Part shown: positions 52,074 to 62,000 of the stretch, piece by piece
Position numbering within the stretch: the stretch's first letter is position 1
Layout: the number at the start of each line of letters is the position of its first letter
Assembly: GCF_026151205.1 (NCBI RefSeq)
Contig: NC_087073.1
Location: forward strand, 1,818,501-1,880,500
DNA from: Bolinopsis microptera
Lineage: Eukaryota; Ctenophora; Tentaculata; Lobata; Bolinopsidae
Direction: 5' to 3'
Length of the DNA stretch: 62,000 nucleotides
Notes under the pieces: model-generated
Told to the model about the DNA's origin: nothing
Databases searched by the model: none
What the model saw: only the letters and a program-made list of their open reading frames with translations
Program-made: the position numbers and the translations under genes

Positions 52074-54875
52074 ATGTCGAAGGTATTTACCCCGACGAAT
52101 CAGAAACGGTTGACTAATGTGGTTGTCGTGAAGCTAAAGAAGGGCGGGAAACGGTTCGAAATAGCTTGTTACAAGAACAAGGTGGTGGCTTGGAGAAGCA
52201 AAATGTGAGTGTGGCTTAGATTCACAGATCACAGATCTCCATTGTATGAAAGGTACATACTACACATTACGTCATTACACGTGTACAACTGGTTTAGAGC
52301 TTATTTAATTAAATACATGTAACCAACTCCATGTTGAGTATTTAAACAACTACGGGGAGGTGGCAAAGATTTCGTTATAAAAATGACTTTTTAATAGATT
52401 TCCTAATAGATTGAAGCACTACCTTAATTTTTCTCAGACCCACTAACAAGGGGTCGTTCACATATTAGGTAATCACTGAAGGGGGAGGGGGTTTCCAAAT
52501 GATTATGCTAGTGGTATTTTGACGAATAGCCTAGCTATGCGTAAAACTGATAACGGAGGGGGAGTTAAAAAAGTGATTATGTAATATTATGTGAATTGTG
52601 AACCCTAATGAACTTTTTAAGGCCTTCCTAGCTCTCGACTTTTTTTAAAAGAATACCTATTTGTAAACATGCTGTAAACATACAGTAAACATGCTGTAAA
52701 CATACTGTAAACATGCTGTAAACATGCTGTAAACATGTTGCTATTTCCCAGAGAGAAGAACCTGGAAGAAGTTGTACAGACCGAGACAGTATTTACAAAC
52801 GTGTCGCGCGGGGAGGTGGCTAAAGCTGTTGATCTTAAGAAGGCCTTTAACACGGAAGATATGACCGCTATCTGTGTTCAGGTTCCAGTATCTAACTAAT
52901 AATCCCAGAATGTGTGTTTTCTGTCTGTCTGTCTGTTTGTAATTTCCGAGCGGCTTAATCAAGAAAACGGTAAGAGTTGCGGGACTGATTTTTTCGGTAA
53001 AGTGCCGACAAAACTCTGACGAAGTTAAATGATAAAGGTTTTTTAAATCGGTCGTTGGTAAGTGGTTTAATTTATGGTTTTGTACCACAAATATTACATA
53101 AAATAGCTTGAGCAGAACGGTAAGAGTTACGGGGCTCGCATATGTAGCTGCATAATTAGTGTAATTGAGTTACCCGGGTAAGATTCGCTGTCTATACTAT
53201 AATCTCATTAGGGGAGGGGGCACTGTTTGGACTGCAGAGAGAGAGAGTTCATACTTTCATACGACAATGTTATGCGTGTTCACAAATATGATAGGCGGGT
53301 GTTGATTATTGTTTAAGATACTATTACTATTGTTTAAGATACCATTGGATACGTGAGGGCACTCCGAATAGAATTGCTCACCTAATGCGGGTTTTGACTC
53401 AACGGGTAAATGCTCCTACCCTTTTTAACTGCGGCAGTGAAATCCCGGCCGAAGGCCGGGTTACACTAGTACCAGTATAATACCAGTATACAGTATACCA
53501 GTATTCTCTTATATACCAGTATGCAGTATTCTTCATACTTTTTGTTCGACTATGAGCCGAACAGGATCAGGATAATCCCGCAGAATCCGGCTTTTAATTT
53601 GTAATTTCTTCAGATTTTAGAGAAAGGGGAGTTCCAGCTGTCAGAGAAAGAACGCTCCACAGCTCTCAGTTCCAAATATACAGAAATAGCAGCCAACATT
53701 TCAACAATGTGCATCAACCCCTCCACTCAGCGCCCATATCCTGTCTCCTTAGTGGAGAAGGCTATGAAAGATGCTCACATAAGCGTTAAACCGAACAGGT
53801 CCGCTAAACAGCAGGTAATTTGTAGCAGGTAATAGCAGGTAATTTGTAGTTTTAGGTGCTTTTAGAAACTTATTCTTTCAATTTTTTGTACAATTTGAAA
53901 GCTGTACGATGTTTGTTCGTCTTCAATAATTTCACACGGCTATGTAGTATGTAATATGTATGATCAGATTAGTTATTTTAGGCGTTGGAGGTTATTCAAG
54001 TACTGAAAGAAACAATACCGATTGAAAGAGTGAAAATGAAAATTAAGATCTCAATGACGATGTCAGATGCAAAGAAATGTAAAGATCAGATCAAGGCCCT
54101 GTTTCTATCAATCATCTCTGAGGATCACGACGGGCAATTTGAATTGGTAAGAAATTCGCGTAAATAACATGGCCGGTGTCATTTTTAATTTTGTCCTAAT
54201 TATTAAGATTGAAATTTCAACGGTCAATATTCCAAAAGAAGGCCACGGTGGGATTCGAACCCACGCCCCGGAGGACCAGTGCCTTAAACTGGCGCCTTAG
54301 ACCGCTCGGCCACGTGACCATGCTGCTAAGATATACTTTCCTAAGAAATCCTGTCAATATTGCATGTACCATCCGCGCCACTTCAAATATTTTTGTATGC
54401 ATATTCTAAATGGTGATGAAGTTCCGTCGAGTAACAGCAGTCAGAATCTATTAACATATTACATCTTAGCTACATGGTCACGTGGCCGAGCGGTCTAAGG
54501 CGCCAGTTTAAGGCACTGGTCCTCCGGGGCGTGGGTTCGAATCCCACCGTGGCCTTCTTTTGGAATGTTGATCTTATAATATTTTTTAGTTATATTTGTT
54601 ACTAAATTCCTGAAAGTACCTTAATTTTAATTGACATGAGTCGTTAGTCAACTGTGTTCAACAGTAGTATCTTCTTATTGAACTACAAAGTTACTAATTA
54701 TCGTTACAGTACTAATTACTAATCACTATAACCCTTTACTTTACAGCTGGGTTTATCAGAGCCGGGTCATTACAAACAGTTGGCAGAACTTGTGGGGAAA
54801 AACTCCAGAGGAAAAGGAATGTGCGAGGTGATCGGAGTTGAAGAGGCTGCCGAAAACGCTGTTTTTAAAAATTGA
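52074..54875 (+). CDS. SBDS: SBDS ribosome maturation factor, five exons
   Basis: Exons 52074-52204, 52752-52881, 53614-53814, 53982-54146 and 54747-54875, all with GT-AG introns, join to 251 residues (human 250). Domain I starts with [16 protein letters not shown] and includes [15 protein letters not shown]. Domain II follows [14 protein letters not shown] and [12 protein letters not shown]. Domain III starts near [20 protein letters not shown] and ends [12 protein letters not shown] works with the GTPase EFL1 to release eIF6 from the nascent 60S subunit in the cytoplasm. The sequence looks intact. Intron 4 (54147-54746) carries an inverted pair of tRNA-Leu sequences, and intron 1 contains a 12-bp tandem repeat close to its acceptor. 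Confidence 0.95.
52662..52738. repeat. 12-bp tandem repeat in SBDS intron 1
   Basis: Six to seven units of GTAAACATGCTG/GTAAACATACTG, ending about 13 bases before the exon 2 acceptor. Each unit contains a potential GTAAAC donor-like word. Confidence 0.85.
54241..54319 (-). tRNA. tRNA-Leu (AAG), minus copy in SBDS intron 4
   Basis: GGTCACG/CGTGGCC acceptor stem, A box TGGCCGAGCGG, anticodon stem CCAGT/ACTGG with loop TTAAGGC (anticodon AAG), long variable arm typical of Leu, B box GGTTCGAATCC, and a TTTT terminator just downstream (54235-54232). The base after the acceptor stem is T rather than the A usual at position 73 of Leu tRNAs, so charging is uncertain. Confidence 0.85.
54476..54554 (+). 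tRNA. tRNA-Leu (AAG), plus copy in SBDS intron 4
   Basis: Same 79-nt sequence as the copy at 54241-54319, in inverted orientation; flanks are also inverted copies for a few tens of bases. TTTT terminator at 54559. Same T discriminator. Both lie within a spliced intron, transcribed by RNA polymerase III independently of the host gene. Confidence 0.85.
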
Positions 54876-55911
54876 ATCATGAACGGTTAAAATGCTTGGT
54901 TTTTATATTTAAATTTTTTGTGACAAACTTATATCGTATTTTCAATGAATCTAAATTTTCAACAATTCTCCTCCATTTGAAATACTGTTTGAATTTTTCA
55001 ATGGCGATATAACTAATGTTGATTAAGGCACATTATTACGTATGTCGCAATATAATAGAAAGGTTCTACTAAAGGAGAAAATGGAACGCGCGAGCTAATT
55101 TCTGCTGATTATAAACGCGCTGACCACGTGAGTTCTTGATCGATCAACGCGCGCGCGCGCCAATATCACGAGGTAGCTTATTAACCGGATCGACCTGCTC
55201 AATTTTACGTATATAATTTATTGACAAGTATTTGTGACAATCGACACGTCAGTCTGACTTGAACTTCATGGTACTAGCAAGTAGCAAGCTAGCTGTTTCG
55301 TATTGCGGACTAGGTGAGGAGGGGCGTTGGGTTAAATTCAGATTGGAAACAGGTTAGATGGGCCCGCTATATGAGATAACAGCTCATGATTGGTGACATC
55401 ATATCACAATGACAACTTGTAAAGCTCCGTCATGTACAGCGTAGCCGTTTACGCTAGATTTTCAGGCGTTTTTATTCAGACAAATTGCACAAAATGAAGG
55501 GATACAGGGAGGCGATGCTGTAAAATACAAGCTATTGTTCCAAAACCACTCCCAAGGTTTACCAACGTATTTAGTACTGCTAAAATACCCCAGAAATAGT
55601 ACAGCTAAAAGTTATCTTGAAAAGGAAAACCGCAATTTAAGATTAACCTTTCGAAAGGGAAAAGAAATCATAACTAAAACAACATATTGCTATAAATCAA
55701 TATTAAAAGTGTATAGTAATAGTAAAACAAATCACTTTATTTTATCGTGAAATTAAATTTATAAAACGGAAGGCTGCTAATTGTACGCTCAAAAGAAAAG
55801 CAGCAACATTCTCCATTTTTTTGTGGTCAAAGAGTTACATACTATTATGATTAAAACGGTTCTCTGTGAATTACGTCAAGAAATGATAATAATTTTCAAA
55901 ATAAAATCGGA
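54876..55911. other. Convergent spacer between SBDS and the Csk kinase gene
   Basis: No gene recognised. A GC-rich patch with GCGCGCGCGCGCC and CACGTG lies at 55085-55170. A 71-codon ORF at 55535 lacks any domain. Confidence 0.45.
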
Positions 55912-58131
<2,220 letters not shown>

Positions 58132-59085
58132 CTGAATCGAAAGGGAAACTCTTATTGTGGAGTCAGATTTACAATAGAAAGTGCTACAGTTACAGGATTA
58201 GAGACACATTGTTAAGAGCAAACTTTACACGCAGGATGAGTAACTCATGATGTACTTGGCGAGGTTAAGTTACTTTATTATGTTGTCAGATGTATAATTA
58301 TTATAAGTAACATTATGTGTTGTATATTATGTTACAGTATGTGTGGTGTATACTTTATCTGTAATAACTAAGTATATATCATTGACAGCCTAACTACTGC
58401 ACTTGTAAGGTGTTGCCAATAAAGTCATCCGTTAAATTGCTCTTCCTAGCTTTTTCATCCGTATAAGTTGTAAAAAGTAACGCACGGATTAAATATCTCG
58501 GCCCGGGCGCGGGCATCATTAATTAACATCAGACCTATAAATACGAGTTTCAGATATTTCTGATTCAGGAATCCTAAAAACGTGTCTTTTCCTCAAACGA
58601 AATGATGCAAATATATACATAGTCTTTATATAATATATAGGTTATATATATCACTACGCAGTGTGTATTATTATGAGTTACTATTACAGCTAGCCGTGAT
58701 GCACAGTGTAGACTCAAGTTATAAAGTGTATAGAACCACATGATAATAACATTTTGTGTACATACTTGGTTTACATTCTCTATCAGATACTCTCATTTCT
58801 GGTATGTTGTACAATGCTACTAGTTACCATGGTTACTCCACTGTCTACCTTACAATAACACCTAAAATCATTGAAATATGCATCGTATATTAGCACTAAT
58901 TAATAATGTAAATAAATAAATTAATTATGTCTGAGTTAGTATTATGTAGATGGAAGGCAGTTTTTTAGACCACCAACTCAATAAACGATCTGTATTCCAG
59001 AAGAGCAATGATGGAGTGATTGCGTGTGTAGATATTCCAACAGTGGTGGCCGGGTAATGTAAAGCGGGAAAATAATACTTTATCC
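58132..59085. other. Probable Csk intron, AT-rich
   Basis: No exon could be identified on the minus strand. Nothing else recognised. Confidence 0.45.
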
Positions 59086-62000
59086 TTCACTCTCTATTAG
59101 GGTGCGTGAGTTCACACTCTCTATTAGGGTGTGTGAGTTCACACTCTCTATTAGGGTGTGTGAGTTCACACTCTCTATTAGGATGTGTGAGTTCACACTC
59201 TCTATTAGGGTGTGTGAGTTCACACTCTCTATTAAGGTGCGTGAGTTCACACTCTCTATTAGGGTGTGTGAGTTCACACTCTCTGTTAGGGTGCGTGAGT
59301 TCACACTCTCTATTAGGGTGTGTGAGTTCACACTCTCTATTAAGGTGCGTGAGTTCACACTCTCTATTAGGGTGTGTGAGTTCACACTCTCTATTAGGGT
59401 GCGTGAGTTCACACTCTCTGTTAGGGTGTGTGAGTTCACACTCTCTATTAGGGTGTGTGAGTTCACACTCTCTGTTAGGCTGTGTGAGTTCACACTCTCT
59501 ATTAGGGTGTGTGAGTTCACACTCTCTATTAGAGTGTGAGGGTTCACACTCTCTATTAGGGTGCGTGAGTTCACACTCTCTATTAGGGTGTGTGAGTTCA
59601 CACTCTCTATTAGGGTGTGTGAGTTCACACTCTCTATTAGGGTGTGTGAGTTCACACTCTCTATTAGGGTGTGTGAGTTCACACTCTCTATTAGGGTGTG
59701 TGAGTTCACACTTCACACTCTCTATTAGGGTGTGTGAGTTCACACTCTCTATTAGGGTGTGTGAGTTCACACTTCACACTCTCTATTAGGGTGTGTGAGT
59801 TCACACTCTCTATTAGGGTGTGTGAGTTCACACTCTCTATTAGGGTGTGTGAGTTCACACTCTCTATTAGGGTGTGTGAGTTCACACTTCACACTCTCTA
59901 TTAGGGTGTGTGAGTTCACACTCTCTATTAGGGTGTGTGAGTTCACACTCTCTATTAGGGTGTGTGAGTTCACACTCTCTATTAGGGTGTGTGAGTTCAC
60001 ACTCTCTATTAGGGTGTGTGAGTTCACACTTCACACTCTCTATTAGGGTGTGTGAGTTCACACTCTCTATTAGGGTGCGTGAGTTCACACTCTCTATTAG
60101 GGTGTGTGAGTTCACACTCTCTATTAGGGTGCGTGAGTTCACACTCTCTATTAGGGTGTGTGAGTTCACACTCTCTATTAGGGTGTGTGAGTTCACACTC
60201 TCTATTAGGGTGCGTGAGTTCACACTCTCTATTAGGGTGTGTGAGTTCACACTCTCTATTAGGGTGTGTGAGTTCACACTCTCTATTAGGGTGCGTGAGT
60301 TCACACTCTCTATTAGGGTGTGTGAGTTCACACTCTCTATTAGGGTGTGTGAGTTCACACTCTCTATTAGGGTGTGTGGGTTCACACTCTCTATTAGAGT
60401 GTGAGGGTTCACACTCTCTATTAGGGTGTGTGAGTTCACACTCTCTATTAGGGTGTGTGAGTTCACACTCTCTATTAGGGTGTGTGAGTTCACACTCTCT
60501 ATTAGGGTGTGTGAGTTCACACTCTCTATTAGGGTGTGTGAGTTCACACTCTCTATTAGGGTGTGTGAGTTCACACTTCACACTCTCTATTAGGGTGTGT
60601 GAGTTCACACTCTCTATTAGGGTGTGTGAGTTCACACTTCACACTCTCTATTAGGGTGTGTGAGTTCACACTCTCTATTAATAGGGTGTGTGAGTTCACA
60701 CTCTCTATTAGGGTGTGTGAGTTCACACTCTCTATTAGGGTGTGTGAGTTCACACTTCACACTCTCTATTAGGGTGTGTGAGTTCACACTCTCTATTAGG
60801 GTGTGTGAGTTCACACTCTCTATTAGGGTGTGTGAGTTCACACTCTCTATTAGGGTGTGTGAGTTCACACTCTCTATTAGGGTGTGTGAGTTCACACTTC
60901 ACACTCTCTATTAGGGTGTGTGAGTTCACACTCTCTATTAGGGTGTGTGAGTTCACACTCTCTATTAGGGTGTGAGTTCACACTCTCTATTAGGGTGTGT
61001 GAGTTCACACTCTCTATTAGGGTGCGTGAGTTCACACTCTCTATTAGGGTGCGTGAGTTCACAATCTCTATTAGGGTGCGTGAGTTCACACTCTCTATTA
61101 GGGTGCGTGAGTTCACACTCTCTTTAGGGTGTGTGAGTTCACACTCTATTAGGGTGTGTGAGTTCACACTCTCTATTAGAGTGTGTGAGTTCACACTCTC
61201 TATTAGGGTGTGTGAGTTCACACTCTCTGTTACGGTGTGTGAGTTCACACTCTCTATTAGGGTGTGTGAGTTCACACTCTCTATTAGGGTGTGTCAGTTC
61301 ACACTCTCTATTAGGGTGTGTGAGTTCACACTCTCTATTAGGGTGTGTCAGTTCACACTCTCTGTTAGGGTGTGTGAGTTCACACTCTCTGTTAGGGTGT
61401 GTGAGTTCACACTCTCTATTAGGGTGTGTCAGTTCACACTCTCTATTAGGGTGTGTGAGTTCACACTCTCTATTAGGGTGTGTCAGTTCACACTCTCTGT
61501 TAGGGTGTGTCAGTTCACACTCTCTGTTAGGGTGTGTGAGTTCACACTCTCTATTAGGGTGTGTGAGTTCACACTCTCTATTAGGGTGTGTGAGTTCACA
61601 CTCTCTATTAGGGTGCGTGAGTTCACACTCTCTGTTAGGGTGTGTCAGTTCACACTCTCTATTAGGGTGTGTGAGTTCACACTCTCTATTAGGGTGTGTC
61701 AGTTCACACTCTCTGTTACGGTGTGTGAGTTCACACTCTCTATTAGGGTGTGTGAGTTCACACTCTCTATTAGGGTGTGTGAGTTCACACTCTCTATTAG
61801 GGTGTGTCAGTTCACACTCTCTATTAGGGTGTGTGAGTTCACACTCTCTATTAGGGTGTGTCAGTTCACACTCTCTGTTAGGGTGTGTGAGTTCACACTC
61901 TCTATTAGGGTGTGTGAGTTCACACTCTCTATTAGGGTGCGTGAGTTCACACTCTCTATTAGGGTGTGTGAGTTCACACTCTCTATTAGGGTGTGTGAGT
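59086..62000. repeat. 27-bp satellite/minisatellite, continues past window end
   Basis: About 105 units of a 27-bp motif (TTCACACTCTCTATTAGGG then TGTGTGAG). Each unit contains the hairpin GTGTGA-GT-TCACAC and a single TTAGGG. Variants: GTGCGTGAG, GTGTCAG (only after ~61290), TCTGTTAGG, and a 34-bp unit with an extra TTCACAC. The 34-bp units occur at about 59710, 59770, 59886, 60030 and again at 60576, 60637, 60752, 60896, so a ~0.5-kb block is duplicated at an 866-bp offset. With a period divisible by three, all frames stay open and produce spurious ORFs on both strands. Confidence 0.97.

Noticed and set aside
59086-62000. CRISPR-like array or long repeat proteins (ORFs up to 230 residues on both strands)
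   Set aside because: There are no unique spacers. Units are head-to-tail 27-mers whose length is divisible by three, so all frames stay open. The genome is eukaryotic.
59086-62000. Telomere
   Set aside because: Each 27-bp unit has only one TTAGGG; there is no run of hexamers.

Overview
The window comes from an animal (metazoan) nuclear genome that is AT-rich and densely loaded with repeats. GT-AG introns are visible in several genes. The recognisable cellular genes include a Csk-type tyrosine kinase, SBDS, alpha-SNAP, ZFAND1, WDR18, an ISG20L2-like exonuclease and an MFS transporter. The repeat complement (CR1/L2-like and other LINEs, a large LTR element, TA-target and poly-G-ended DNA elements, a tRNA-derived SINE) fits an invertebrate. 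The species or phylum cannot be fixed from the sequence alone.

Layout. 0-3.5 kb: a single-exon MFS transporter whose last codons seed a 35-bp minisatellite, with its 3' UTR and poly(A) signal duplicated. 4.4-22.3 kb: a tandem segmental duplication. Each unit carries exons of an unidentified gene and a C2H2 zinc-finger gene on the minus strand (9 fingers in unit 1; 15 fingers with a nonsense codon in unit 2). The two copies act as empty-site controls for one another and delimit five insertions: a 146-bp MITE, a 1.03-kb element with poly-G ends, a 1.78-kb element with 38-bp inverted repeats, a 5'-truncated LINE, and a near-intact LINE at 13.8-19.4 kb. The last encodes an AlkB-like dioxygenase fused to an SGNH esterase in ORF1. 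22.8-34.5 kb: an old LINE fragment split by a 9.8-kb LTR retrotransposon with two 1,391-bp LTRs in which I see no difference. It carries gag and a broken gag-protease but no reverse transcriptase or integrase that I can see. A SINE and another LINE fragment follow. 35.1-36.9 kb: an AT-rich stretch studded with GC-rich hairpins, including three copies of a tiny hairpin-ended element, each flanked by a 9-bp duplication. 38.6-40.5 kb: a degenerate LINE.

40.9-58.2 kb is the gene-rich part: ISG20L2-like and WDR18 in tandem, a 3-kb poly-G-ended element holding a 2.4-kb polypyrimidine array, ZFAND1, nested TA-target elements with a pogo-like transposase remnant, alpha-SNAP, SBDS (5 exons, with an inverted pair of tRNA-Leu(AAG) sequences in intron 4), and the 3' exons of a Csk kinase on the minus strand. 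59.1-62.0 kb is a 27-bp satellite running off the window, probably inside the Csk gene.

Functional links: ISG20L2-like, WDR18 and SBDS all belong to families acting in 60S ribosomal subunit maturation, although this may be chance. The two candidates most deserving a second look are the AlkB-SGNH ORF1 of the LINE and the family of 62-101-bp hairpin-ended elements with 9-bp target duplications.
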